A stretch of 64,000 nt of DNA from Pauljensenia sp018375675 (GCA_041432705.1 JAPWAE010000001.1:1-64000), one strand, 5' to 3'. Positions 49,345 to 58,008 are shown, counted from the stretch's first letter. Translations and numbers: made by a program. The notes: generated by a model not told the origin, from the letters alone.

Positions 49345-51618
49345 CTACCACTCTTCCATGCCGGCGGGCAGGGGAGCGCAGTGGACGACGTGCACGTCGT
49401 GGGTGGCGCGGGTGAGGGCGACGAAAAGGTCGCCGACGCCGTCGCTGAGGATCTCCGCGGGTTCGACGAGGATGACGGAGTCGAACTCGAGGCCCTTGGA
49501 GGCAACGGCCGACAGGAGGCTGACGCGCTCGGAGAGGGCTGTCTCGCCGTCCACGTCGGCTCCCCACGCGCGGGCGCGTTCGTTGCCGACAATGAGGGCG
49601 ATGCGGCCGCGGGAGGTGCCCGCCTCGCGATCGAGGCGTTCCTCGGCCTCGTGCTGGGCCTGGGCGACGGCGCGCCACAGGGAGCTGTTGTCCTTCGACG
49701 AGGCCGGGGCGTCCTCGGGCGCATCCACGTGGGTGACGCGGTAGCAATCCTCGACGTCGCGCACGGCAGTCATCGGGTAGAGGACGGGGACGCCGGCGCG
49801 CGCAACGACACCTTCTGCAAGGGTCGTGAGGGTCGCGGGCGTGCGGTACGAGACCGTCAGAGCGTACTCGGCCGCCAGGGCGCGGGCCGCAGGGCCGAGA
49901 GCTTTCTCCCACGTGGGCGGGCGCTTGGAGCCGCGACGCTGGTCGAGGTCGCCCACGACCGTGAATGAACGGGAGGGGCAGCGGCGCAGCAGGGCGCGCC
50001 AGGCCATGGGAGAGAGTTCCTGCGCCTCGTCGACCACGATGTGGCCGTACGCCCACGTGCGGTCCTTGGCGGCGCGCTCGGACAGCGGCGTCCAGGTGTC
50101 CTGCCCGGCCACTTGCTCGGCGAGCATCTGGGCGGTCACGATGCCGCCGCCCAGGTTTTGGGCCTCGATTGCCTCGCGGGCACGCTCGATCGCTCCCGCG
50201 TCGGCCTCACGCGACGAGGAGGAAGACGACGGCATGGGGCCGAGCAGTTCCTCGCACTCGTCCAGGATCGGCACGTCCGAGACCGTCCACGGCGCCGAGC
50301 GGGGGCGCACGAGGGCGGCGAGTTCGTCGGGACGCAGGGGCGAGCCGGCCTTGCGGTTTGCCGCCGCCAGCACCTCGGGGCGAGCGTAGAGGCGGCGCAG
50401 CAGCGTCTGTGCGCTCGTCGGCATCCACGCCGTGTTGATCGCACGTCGGCAGTCCACGGAATCGCGGATTTCGACGAGCCAGGAGCGCTTGACCTCGGGA
50501 TCGACGCCGCCCTCGGAGTCGGCGTCCCCGGCCTCGCGCGCCAGTCGCAGGGCCAAAACGTCCATGAGCTCGCGCGCAAACGACTCACGCGCCACGTTAT
50601 GTGCGCGGCCCGAGCGCTTCGCCCGGCGCCTCGCGCTCTCCACGTCGGCGCGCGTCAGCGTCACCTCGCGGTTCCACACGCGCAGCACCTGGTCGCCCTC
50701 GGGGAGCTTGGCCAGCGCGCGCACGGCTTCCTTGACGATCTTCGCCCACGCGGGCAGGCCCTTGATCCGCGCCACGGCCTCGTCCTCGCTACCGCGAGCG
50801 TTCACGCCGGGCACCAGATCACCCAGCGTCACCGACACGACACCCGTCTCACCGAGCGATGGCAGGACCTGCTCGATGTAGCGCAGGAACAGGCGCGAGG
50901 GACCGACGAGGAGGACACCCGATCGTTCGAGGCGCTCGCGGTGGGCGTAGAGCAGGTACGCGATGCGGTGGAGGGCGACTGCCGTCTTGCCGGTGCCCGG
51001 GCCGCCCTGCACCACCATGAGGCCCTTGTCGGACGCGCGAATGATGCGGTCCTGCTCAGACTGGATGGTGGCAACGATGTCACCCATGCGGCCGTCGCGG
51101 GCCTCGCTGAGGGCGTGCATGAGGGCTCCCTCGCCCTGGAGTTCCAGTCCGGACGCGCGGGAGGCGTCTAGCAACTCGTCTTCGAGGCCGGTCACGCGTC
51201 GGTCACGGGTGGAGATGTGACGGCGACGCACGACGCCGTCCGGCTCGGCGGAGGTGGCCTGGTAGAAGGGGCGTGCGGCGGGTGCGCGCCAGTCAACGAG
51301 CAGGGGAGTGCCGTCCTCGTGGGACAGGGAGAGACGACCCACGTGGCGGGTTGAGCGATCAGCCATGTCGAGGCGTCCGAACACGAGGCGTTCCTCGACG
51401 CCTTCGAGGCGCGCGGCCATTTCGCCGAGGTGGGCCGATAGGGCCTCGCGCTCGGTCCATCCCTGGGCGTTGCCGACGCCGTGGGTCGAGTGGACGCGCC
51501 CCTGACGCTGCCGATATGAGGCTCGCAGAGCGTCCAGGCGTTCGTAGGCGCTGTCCACGAAATCCTGTTCGGGCAACGGAAGGTCGGTTGACGACTCGCG
51601 GTGCTCGTTCGTGGCCAT
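49345..51618 (-). CDS. helD: UvrD/Rep-like ATPase, HelD type
   Basis: The 757-residue product is a superfamily 1 ATPase resembling HelD, the RNA polymerase-recycling factor: an N-terminal coiled region with VDSAYERLDALRASYRQRQ, VFGRLDMADRSTRHVGRLSLSHEDGTPLLVDWRAPAARPFYQAT (typical of HelD), Walker A VQGGPGTGKTAVALHRIAYLLY (near 200-220), a long middle insertion, VDEAQELSPMAWRALLRRCP, GDLDQRRG and LVEPAEILSDGVGDLFVALTRATH. HelD-family proteins dissociate stalled RNA polymerase; an actinobacterial branch (HelR) protects it from rifamycins, but which branch this is cannot be told by eye. GAGGAGGACCC precedes the ATG. Confidence 0.88.
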   Translation of the reverse strand: MATNEHRESSTDLPLPEQDFVDSAYERLDALRASYRQRQGRVHSTHGVGNAQGWTEREALSAHLGEMAARLEGVEERLVFGRLDMADRSTRHVGRLSLSHEDGTPLLVDWRAPAARPFYQATSAEPDGVVRRRHISTRDRRVTGLEDELLDASRASGLELQGEGALMHALSEARDGRMGDIVATIQSEQDRIIRASDKGLMVVQGGPGTGKTAVALHRIAYLLYAHRERLERSGVLLVGPSRLFLRYIEQVLPSLGETGVVSVTLGDLVPGVNARGSEDEAVARIKGLPAWAKIVKEAVRALAKLPEGDQVLRVWNREVTLTRADVESARRRAKRSGRAHNVARESFARELMDVLALRLAREAGDADSEGGVDPEVKRSWLVEIRDSVDCRRAINTAWMPTSAQTLLRRLYARPEVLAAANRKAGSPLRPDELAALVRPRSAPWTVSDVPILDECEELLGPMPSSSSSSREADAGAIERAREAIEAQNLGGGIVTAQMLAEQVAGQDTWTPLSERAAKDRTWAYGHIVVDEAQELSPMAWRALLRRCPSRSFTVVGDLDQRRGSKRPPTWEKALGPAARALAAEYALTVSYRTPATLTTLAEGVVARAGVPVLYPMTAVRDVEDCYRVTHVDAPEDAPASSKDNSSLWRAVAQAQHEAEERLDREAGTSRGRIALIVGNERARAWGADVDGETALSERVSLLSAVASKGLEFDSVILVEPAEILSDGVGDLFVALTRATHDVHVVHCAPLPAGMEEW

Positions 51619-51792
51619 GGGTCCTCCTCGATTATGGGCCTTCCATTGTTCCTTACTTTCGTCTCGTGTGCTCTCCTATGTGCGGTGTGTGTGCGACTTC
51701 GCCGCAAGCTCAAAACCATCTCCCGCGTGACGAGGTGGGCGCCGCCCGGGTACGTTAGACACGAGGCAGAAGAATCAGCATGAGGAGGAGAC

Positions 51793-52869
51793 GTGAGTAT
51801 CAACGCCACTGACCTGTATGCCGACGGTCCCGCCGCCGGCGCGAAGGCGAAGATTCTCCTCATCCACTTTGATGGGGCGATTGACGCCGGCGCCGCAGGG
51901 CGCATGGCGATTGGCCAGCTCCTGCGTTCCCTGCACAACGAGCGGGTCGCGACCTTTGATGCGGACATGCTCATGGACTACCGTTCGCACCGCCCGATCG
52001 TGACCGTGGACAACTGGGTGTCCTCCCCGGACATGGTGATGCCGGAGACCGTCCTTGACCTCGTCGAAGACGATATGGGCAACCCGATCCTGGTCCTACA
52101 TGGCGCGGAGCCGGATGCGCACTGGGAGTCGTTCACGAACGCGATCAGCGAGCTGTGTGAGCGCGCCGGCGTCGAGATCACTTTCTCGCTGCATGGGGTG
52201 CCCTCGGGTGTGCCGCACACGCGACCGACGCCCGTGCACGTGCAGGCCACCGACGCGTCGCTGCTTCCCCCGGGGTCTGGCGCGATCTCGAACCACATGC
52301 AGTTCCCTTCGCCGCTGTCCACCTTCATGCAGATCCGCATGGGGCAACGAGGCATTGGCGGGCTGGCGTTGCTCGGCGCGGTCCCGTACTACATGGCGGA
52401 CACCGGCTACCCGGCGGCCTCCTCGGCCCTGCTCACCTCCTTCGCGAAGTTCGCTGACCTGTCTTTGCCCGTCGGTGACCTCGAACAGGGGGCCGCGCAG
52501 GACCAGGAGAACATCGCCAAGCTCGTGGAGGGTAACCCCGACATCTCGCACACGGTCTCCAACCTCGAGGAACACTTCGATGCGTGGACCGGAGGGGAGG
52601 GCGCGATCCCGCTGCCCGGACTCGGTCAGCGCCCGTCGGCGGGCGGCGAGGAGAAGACCCCGAAGGATATCGGTGACGTTATCGAGGCCTACCTGGCGCA
52701 GGTCTCGCGCGCCCAGGACGAGGAGATCGAGTCAGTTCAGCGCGCTCCGCGCACCGAAGAATCCGAGGAACCTTCCACGCCCGACACGATCGAGGACGTG
52801 CTCGCACGCATCGAGGCGCGTCGCAACGGGCAAGGCCCGGGTCCCTCGGCTCCGCGTCACCGCGCCTGA
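51793..52869 (+). CDS. PAC2-family protein
   Basis: The 358-residue product begins at a GTG preceded by GAGGAGGAGAC. It contains the PAC2 (proteasome-assembly-chaperone-like) domain: ILLIHFDGAIDAGAAGRMAIGQLLRSL, VATFDADMLMDYRSHRPIV, ILVLHGAEPDAHWESFTNAI, and ALLGAVPYYMADTGYPAASSALLTSF. PAC2 proteins are widespread in actinobacteria, usually of unknown function, including species without a 20S proteasome, and no proteasome gene is present here. A C-terminal region (about 270-358) is acidic and low-complexity. It converges on the next minus-strand gene; a weak GCAC..GTGC hairpin at 52881-52900 may terminate it. Confidence 0.88.
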   Translation: MSINATDLYADGPAAGAKAKILLIHFDGAIDAGAAGRMAIGQLLRSLHNERVATFDADMLMDYRSHRPIVTVDNWVSSPDMVMPETVLDLVEDDMGNPILVLHGAEPDAHWESFTNAISELCERAGVEITFSLHGVPSGVPHTRPTPVHVQATDASLLPPGSGAISNHMQFPSPLSTFMQIRMGQRGIGGLALLGAVPYYMADTGYPAASSALLTSFAKFADLSLPVGDLEQGAAQDQENIAKLVEGNPDISHTVSNLEEHFDAWTGGEGAIPLPGLGQRPSAGGEEKTPKDIGDVIEAYLAQVSRAQDEEIESVQRAPRTEESEEPSTPDTIEDVLARIEARRNGQGPGPSAPRHRA

Positions 52870-52929
52870 GCTCTATCCACGCACCCGGGTTCGCCCGTGC
52901 GCACGAGTTCACTCGCGCGCGCAGGAGCG

Positions 52930-53751
52930 TCAGTCGGCCTGCGGGTAGCCCACCTGCGCGTCCGTCAGCGCCCGCGTGCCCGCGACCCAGCGTGTCAGGT
53001 CGGCCGGCCTCGTAATGCGGGCCGGGAGAGCCAGCGTGCGCAGGGCCCGATCGATCTGATCAACGTCCACGACGTCGGCGGCGCTCGCCAGGGCAACGAC
53101 GTTGCCGCGCCGTCCCCCTCGACCCACCTTCGGGTCCTGGATGGAGGCCACGAAAGGGAACACCTCCTGCAGGGCAGCCACGTCCTGGCGCGCGTTGGCA
53201 GCGCCTCCGTGCGCGCAATTGACGAGGTACACCCCCGAGGCTGTGAGGGCGCGCCGTGCCCGGTCGGCGCCCTCCACCGTGCGCAGATGATCGGGAGTCA
53301 CGCCCGACGCGAAGGCGTCGCGCACGATGACGTCGAAAGATCCCTCGTGCGCCCCATCGAGGACCGCGCGTCCATCGCCCACGCGGATCTTGACCTGCGG
53401 GGCCCCCGGGATGGGGAAATGCTCACGCACCTGCTCGGCCAAAAGACGGTCGACCTCCACGGCGACGTGGCGCGAATTCGGGTGCGACGAGGACCACGCG
53501 CAGGCCAGCGCGCAGGCCGCGCCGCCCACGTGGAGCGCGCGGAAACGATCCTGGGGACCCCACAGCGAGGACACGACGGCGTCCATATGCTGCATGTACT
53601 CGAACTCCAAGTATGTGGGGTCCGATGTGTCGACCGCGGACGATTCCACGTCCCCCAGGAACAGTGTCGCGCGCGGACCGTCCCAGCGGATCCGGGCCGG
53701 ACCAAAATCCGTATCGAAGGAGATGTCGCGTGACGAAGATGAGCGTGCCAT
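52930..53751 (-). CDS. Spermidine-synthase-like protein
   Basis: The 273-residue product has the aminopropyltransferase/SAM fold: EFEYMQHMDAVVSS, ALHVGGAACALACAWSSSHPNSRHVAVEVDRLLAEQVREHF, IRVGDGRAVLDGAHEGSFDVIVRDAFASGVTPDHLRT. Related proteins are annotated spermidine synthase-like but often lack the residues for decarboxylated SAM, and no speD lies in the window, so an orphan methyltransferase or an unknown nucleoside-transfer role is possible. The ATG at 53751 lies 7 nt after a minus-strand TACAGT hexamer, so the mRNA is probably leaderless. It is divergent from dinB. Confidence 0.75.
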   Translation of the reverse strand: MARSSSSRDISFDTDFGPARIRWDGPRATLFLGDVESSAVDTSDPTYLEFEYMQHMDAVVSSLWGPQDRFRALHVGGAACALACAWSSSHPNSRHVAVEVDRLLAEQVREHFPIPGAPQVKIRVGDGRAVLDGAHEGSFDVIVRDAFASGVTPDHLRTVEGADRARRALTASGVYLVNCAHGGAANARQDVAALQEVFPFVASIQDPKVGRGGRRGNVVALASAADVVDVDQIDRALRTLALPARITRPADLTRWVAGTRALTDAQVGYPQAD

Positions 53752-53758
53752 GGTGGAC

Positions 53759-53764
53759 ACTGTA
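53759..53764 (-). promoter_or_regulatory. -10 hexamer for leaderless spermidine-synthase-like mRNA
   Basis: Minus-strand TACAGT, 7 nt before the ATG at 53751; it favours this start over the in-frame ATG at 53769. Confidence 0.5.
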
Positions 53765-53798
53765 ACCATGGACGACGCCCACGGGCACAGGAGGTGAC

Positions 53799-55142
53799 AT
53801 GTCAAACGCTCCCAGGGACGCGCGCGCCAAACGTGACTGGGGATCGGACGATAGTGCCACGCCGATCCTGCACGTCGACATGGACTCCTTCTTCGCGCAG
53901 GTCGAAATGCGCGAGGACCCGAGCCTCATCGGCCGCCCCATCATCGTGGGTGGCACGTCCGGGCGCGGAGTCGTCACCTCCGCCACCTACGAGGCCCGAT
54001 CCCTGGGCGTGCGCGCCGGCATGCCCACCTCGCGCGCCCGCGCCCTGTGCCCGAACGCCGCATTCATCCCCGGCAACCACGGCCTCTATCAACGCTATTC
54101 CCGCCAGGTGATGGCGATTCTTTCCACCGTCACCCCCGACCTCGAGCAGGTCTCCATCGACGAGGCCTTCCTTGACGTCTCCGGGGCGCGCCGCAGACTG
54201 GGGTCGCCGACCCAGATCGCTCGCCTGATCCGCTCCCGCATCCGCGAGGCCGTGGGATTACCTGCATCCGTCGGGATCGCCGCCACCAAGTCGGTCGCCA
54301 AAATCGCCTCCTCGCATGCCAAGCCCGACGGCCTGCTCCTCATCCCGCACGCGGCCACCGTCGACTTCCTCCACGGATTGCCCGTTGGAGCGCTGTGGGG
54401 AGTCGGAGGAAAGACCGCGGCGATCCTCGACCGGGAGGGGATCGACACGATCGGGGATCTCGCCAACGCTCCACTCGCGCGCCTCACCAAGCTCCTCGGT
54501 GCGGCCTCCGCCCACCACCTGCACGACCTGTCGTGGGGCATTGATCCGCGTCCCGTCGCCCCCACCCGCGCGGAGAAATCGGTCGGTATGGAACGAACCT
54601 TCGAGGAGGACGTGCGCTCGCGGGCCGACATTGAAGAATTCATCCTGGCGGCCTCGCACGACTGTGCGCGCAGGCTTCGTGCAGGAGGCGTCGTGGGGTG
54701 GACCGTGGGTATCAAGATGCGCGGCACCGATTTTCATACGATCACGCGCAGCGTGAGCCTCGTGGCGCCCACCGACACTGGGCGCGATATTGCGCAGGCG
54801 GCGCAGGGACTGTTTGCCCGCGAGGACATGCCGATCGGGGGAGTGCGGCTCTTCGGCGTGCGAGTGGAGGGGTTGCAGGCGCGCTCGGGCGGCGTCGCCG
54901 TCACACTCGACCGTGATGAGAGGCCTGCCGCCTCCGAACGTGCGATGGATCAGATCCGTGACAAGTTCGGTGCCGGCGCCCTCGCCCCCGCCACGCTCCT
55001 GGGTAAGAAGGTGCCGGGCAGGCGCTCCTTCGGTGGGGATAGCAACGAGGCCGGGGCTCCTCCCGCCGATTCCAGCGCTCAGACGCACGGGCAGGGGAGA
55101 GGCCCCGGCAATGAAGAACCCACGCAGGGAACGCTCCTGTAA
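53799..55142 (+). CDS. dinB: DNA polymerase IV
   Basis: DinB is a Y-family translesion polymerase. The 447-residue product has the catalytic LHVDMDSFFAQVE (near 24-36), YEARSLGVRAGMP, SIDEAFLDVSG (near 113-123) with the second catalytic Asp-Glu pair, VGIAATKSVAKIASSHAKPDG, and LWGVGGKTAAIL plus the little-finger domain. It has a C-terminal tail of ~60 residues rich in Gly, Pro and Asn, ending in T-L-L. A perfect AGGAGGTGAC Shine-Dalgarno precedes the ATG. I see no LexA box upstream, so SOS control is not evident. Confidence 0.95.
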   Translation: MSNAPRDARAKRDWGSDDSATPILHVDMDSFFAQVEMREDPSLIGRPIIVGGTSGRGVVTSATYEARSLGVRAGMPTSRARALCPNAAFIPGNHGLYQRYSRQVMAILSTVTPDLEQVSIDEAFLDVSGARRRLGSPTQIARLIRSRIREAVGLPASVGIAATKSVAKIASSHAKPDGLLLIPHAATVDFLHGLPVGALWGVGGKTAAILDREGIDTIGDLANAPLARLTKLLGAASAHHLHDLSWGIDPRPVAPTRAEKSVGMERTFEEDVRSRADIEEFILAASHDCARRLRAGGVVGWTVGIKMRGTDFHTITRSVSLVAPTDTGRDIAQAAQGLFAREDMPIGGVRLFGVRVEGLQARSGGVAVTLDRDERPAASERAMDQIRDKFGAGALAPATLLGKKVPGRRSFGGDSNEAGAPPADSSAQTHGQGRGPGNEEPTQGTLL

Positions 55143-55209
55143 GGCCAGTTCGTCTCCGGCATGTCACACGCGCTAAGCTGAGGACACTACCGTCTGAAAG
55201 GGGCACCCA

Positions 55210-55623
55210 ATGGCTCTCACCGAGTACGAGAAGAAGATCCTCGAGCAGATGGAAGCATCCCTGCGCGAGGAAGACCCGGCGTTGGCCTCCCAGATGTCCG
55301 CCCCCGCGGCCGAGGAGGAAACCGAGCCGGCTCGTGGTCCGCGCGCGCCGCGTCGCATTGCGTTGGGCCTGACCGGAGCGGTCCTGGGCATGGTTGTCCT
55401 GGTCGCCGCCGTGTCCCTGGGCTACTCGATCCTCTCGATCCTCCTGGGGGTCGCCGGTTTCGCCCTGACGGTCGCCGGTATCCTCTACGCCCTGTCGCGA
55501 CCGGGAACGTCGTCGGAATCGGCCGATGAATCGTCCGAGCATGGCACGGACAAGAGCGGCGGATGGAACTCTTTCATCCAGGATCAGGAGCGCCGCTGGG
55601 ATGACCGTCGAGGCAACGACTAG
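55210..55623 (+). CDS. DUF3040 family membrane protein
   Basis: The 137-residue product begins ALTEYEKKILEQMEASLREEDPALASQMS, the DUF3040 signature, and has two hydrophobic segments (about residues 52-73 and 77-97), then a Ser/Asp/Gly-rich tail ending in WDDRRGND. DUF3040 proteins are common actinobacterial membrane proteins of unknown function, often next to dinB or the mra cluster, as here. AAAGGGG precedes the ATG. Confidence 0.92.
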   Translation: MALTEYEKKILEQMEASLREEDPALASQMSAPAAEEETEPARGPRAPRRIALGLTGAVLGMVVLVAAVSLGYSILSILLGVAGFALTVAGILYALSRPGTSSESADESSEHGTDKSGGWNSFIQDQERRWDDRRGND

Positions 55624-55647
55624 GCGTTCCAAACGACTGAAGAAGCG

Positions 55648-55674
55648 GGGCGAGCCGGATTAGCCGGCTCGCCC
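55648..55674 (+). terminator. Terminator after DUF3040
   Basis: GGGCGAGCCGG (55648-55658) pairs with CCGGCTCGCCC (55664-55674): 11-bp stem, 5-nt loop, followed by TGCTTTACTG. Confidence 0.85.
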
Positions 55675-55680
55675 TGCTTT

Positions 55681-55728
55681 ACTGTGCTCCCCACTGTGCT
55701 CCCCACTGTGCTCCCCACTGTGCTCCCC
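55681..55728. repeat. Four exact tandem copies of a 12-bp unit
   Basis: ACTGTGCTCCCC is repeated four times without a mismatch directly after the DUF3040 terminator. It is a possible variable-number repeat. Confidence 0.9.
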
Positions 55729-56051
55729 GGGATTCCCCACCTCCCTCCCCGCTGTCTTCCCCGAGAGCGGCGCCGGTGCCCTCCAAACGCTCCCATGCCT
55801 CGTGAAAACGCTGTAATAACAACGAATGATGGCTGATTGGTCGTGTGTCATCGACTCTGACAGTCGTCGTTTGCTGCGGCGCGACTCACCGAGTGTGTGC
55901 AAGATTTCCCCACTTTTCTCCACCTGATTTTTTCATTGGAATTCCGCCATTTTTTCTCGCTGTATCTCGCGCCACGCCGTAAGTTCCCGCGTAAATATGG
56001 GGTTTGGTGGGTTAAAGTGGGGGAAAGTTCCGAACAGGGGAGGGCGGTGAC
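55729..56051 (+). other. AT-richer promoter region of the mraZ cluster
   Basis: This 323-bp stretch holds no supported gene. It is less GC-rich than the flanks, includes T/A runs near 55926-55960 and ends in the MraZ-type operator (55999-56023) and the AGGGGAGGGCGG ribosome binding site of mraZ. Confidence 0.5.
55999..56023 (+). promoter_or_regulatory. MraZ operator: three TGGGN repeats at 10-bp steps
   Basis: TGGGG (55999-56003), TGGGT (56009-56013) and TGGGG (56019-56023) are separated by 5 nt each. MraZ proteins of several bacteria bind direct TGGGN repeats with this spacing in front of their own gene, so this is very probably the autoregulatory site. Confidence 0.85.
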
Positions 56052-56483
56052 ATGTTCCTCGGTACGTACGAGCCCAAGCTCGACGACAAGGGTCGCATGT
56101 TCCTGCCCGCGCGCTTTCGCGAGGACATGGAGGGTGGCATCGTCCTCACTCGCGGACAAGAGCACTGCATTTACGCATTCCCTGCGTCGGAGTTCGAGAA
56201 CATGACCGCGGAACTGCGCCGCGCGCCCCTGTCGTCCAAGCAGGCGCGTGACTGGATCCGCGTGATGCTCTCGGGTGCCTATAAGGAGGTCCCGGACAAG
56301 CAGGGGCGCATCAGCGTCCCCGCAGACCTGCGCGCATACGCCGGTCTGGGTCGTGAGCTCGCCGTCATTGGTGCGGGCTCGCGAGCTGAAATCTGGGATG
56401 CCTCGGCCTGGCGCGAATACCTCGCGGTCCAGGAGGAGGTCTTCTCCAATACAGCAGAAGAGATTATTCCCGGGATGTTCTGA
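56052..56483 (+). CDS. mraZ: Transcriptional regulator MraZ
   Basis: MraZ is a ring-shaped AbrB-like regulator encoded at the start of the division and cell wall cluster. The 143-residue product carries two copies of the domain (YEPKLDDKGRMFLPARFREDME; YKEVPDKQGRISVPADLRAYAGL), with typical LVGxGxxxEIWD near the end (GAGSRAEIWDASAWREYL). It should bind the TGGGN repeats 29-53 bp upstream. rsmH follows after a 111-bp gap that contains an imperfect hairpin. Confidence 0.96.
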   Translation: MFLGTYEPKLDDKGRMFLPARFREDMEGGIVLTRGQEHCIYAFPASEFENMTAELRRAPLSSKQARDWIRVMLSGAYKEVPDKQGRISVPADLRAYAGLGRELAVIGAGSRAEIWDASAWREYLAVQEEVFSNTAEEIIPGMF

Positions 56484-56594
56484 CCCGTACATCCAGGTCT
56501 CCGCCCGCTGTTCCGACATCACTTCCCCGGTGGCGGAGCACGGTGGGGGACCTGGGTGGACGGATCGAGGTGACAGACGTAAAGGAGGCGCGAC

Positions 56595-57602
56595 ATGCGC
56601 GATGCATCGGAGTCGGTGCGCGATTCGTCGCGCCCCGCGAGCGAGCGTCACGTCCCCGTGCTGCTGCGCGAGTGCCTCGACATGCTCGCCCCCGCGATCG
56701 AGCGCCCCGGTGCCGTCCTCGTGGATGGAACACTGGGTATGGGTGGGCACACGGAGGGAGCTCTCGAGCGTTTCGAGGGGCTCACCGTCATCGGCATCGA
56801 CCGCGACCCTCAGGCCATCGAGTTGGCCTCGGCACGCCTCGAGCGCTTCGGGACGCGTTTCCGCGCGGTCCACACCACCTACGACAACATCGATACGGCC
56901 GTTGAGGAGCAGCTCGGTGCGGGTGCTCGCGTGGATGGCGTCCTCATGGACCTGGGAGTGTCGTCCCTCCAGCTCGACGAGGCCGACCGTGGCTTCGCCT
57001 ACTCGAAGGACGCTCCGCTCGATATGCGAATGGACGCGACGAGCGGGCAGAGCGCCGCGGACCTGCTGGCCACCGCCTCGGAAGGTGAACTGATTCGCAT
57101 CCTGCGCACCTACGGCGAAGAGAAGTTCGCGCCCCGGATCGCCAGGCTCATCATCCGCCACCGAGACGACGCGCCCATCACTCGCACGGGCGAGCTCGTG
57201 GACATCATTCGCGAGGCAATCCCGGCGCCTGCGAGGCGCACGGGTGGCAATCCGGCGAAACGCACGTTCCAGGCGCTGCGCGTCGCGGTCAACGACGAAT
57301 TAACAATCTTGGAGAGGGCGCTCCCTCGAGCGCTGTCAAGTCTGAGGGTCGGTGGGCGCCTCGTCGTGGAGTCCTACCAAAGCCTCGAAGACCGAATAGT
57401 CAAAGATGTGCTGCGCCGCGGCTCCACGTCCGCAGCACCTCCCGGACTGCCGATCATCCCCGATGAGATGGCTCCCAGCCTGCGCCTGCTGACGAAGGGC
57501 GCAAACAAGGCCGACCAGGCCGAACAAGACCACAATCCCCGATCCGCTTCCGTGCGACTGCGCGGTGCGGAACTCATCCGTGAATGGAAGGACCTCGCAT
57601 GA
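56595..57602 (+). CDS. rsmH: 16S rRNA m4C1402 methyltransferase
   Basis: RsmH (MraW) N4-methylates C1402 in the ribosomal decoding centre. The 335-residue product has HVPVLLRECLDML, the SAM motif VDGTLGMGGHTEGAL (near 43-57), IGIDRDPQAIELA, LMDLGVSSLQLDEADRGFAYSKDAPLDMRMD, and the C-terminal TFQALRVAVNDELTILERAL and SYQSLEDRIVK. An AAAGGAGG precedes the ATG at 56595. Its stop overlaps the next start (ATGA). Confidence 0.96.
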   Translation: MRDASESVRDSSRPASERHVPVLLRECLDMLAPAIERPGAVLVDGTLGMGGHTEGALERFEGLTVIGIDRDPQAIELASARLERFGTRFRAVHTTYDNIDTAVEEQLGAGARVDGVLMDLGVSSLQLDEADRGFAYSKDAPLDMRMDATSGQSAADLLATASEGELIRILRTYGEEKFAPRIARLIIRHRDDAPITRTGELVDIIREAIPAPARRTGGNPAKRTFQALRVAVNDELTILERALPRALSSLRVGGRLVVESYQSLEDRIVKDVLRRGSTSAAPPGLPIIPDEMAPSLRLLTKGANKADQAEQDHNPRSASVRLRGAELIREWKDLA

Positions 57603-57991
57603 GTGCAGCAACCGCGAAGGCACGTCCCGCAGCGCGCCCCGAGCTGCGCCGCGACGAGGTCCACGAGCTTCGTCTCGTCCAGGGCACTCGTCCGCGCCGT
57701 TCCCTGATGGCCGTCGTGGCCCTCCTCGTGGCCGTCGCTCTGGCATCCGTTGTGACCTCGATGGTGCTCAACACCCGCATGGCGCAGACCTCCTTTGAGA
57801 TCCGCGAGCAGCAGCTCGTGCTCAACGAACTGGAGGCGCAGTCATGGACCATGCGCGCTGAGCTGGATCGTAAGGCCTCGCCGACGGAACTGGAGAAGGC
57901 GGCCAAGGCGAACGGCATGGTGCCCGCCGGCAAGTCGGGTTTCATTACGCTTGAGACCGGCACTGTCGAGGCTGGAACCCCCGCGAAGTAA
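57599..57991 (+). CDS. ftsL: FtsL-like septum formation initiator
   Basis: This 130-residue bitopic membrane protein occupies the ftsL position. It has a short basic cytoplasmic tail (about 1-36), one transmembrane helix (MAVVALLVAVALASVVTSMVL, about 37-57) and an extracytoplasmic coiled-coil (QTSFEIREQQLVLNELEAQSWTMRAELDRKASPTELEKAAK). FtsL recruits FtsW/FtsI with DivIC. Primary sequence conservation in this family is low, so the name rests on layout and place. It overlaps rsmH by 4 bp and is 17 bp from ftsI. Confidence 0.88.
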   Translation: MSAATAKARPAARPELRRDEVHELRLVQGTRPRRSLMAVVALLVAVALASVVTSMVLNTRMAQTSFEIREQQLVLNELEAQSWTMRAELDRKASPTELEKAAKANGMVPAGKSGFITLETGTVEAGTPAK

Positions 57992-58008
57992 CTCGGAGGC
58001 GAGTGCCT

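Noticed and set aside
51793..52869. PAC2 gene as evidence for a proteasome locus
   Set aside because: PAC2 proteins are widespread without a proteasome; no prcA, prcB, mpa or pup is visible.
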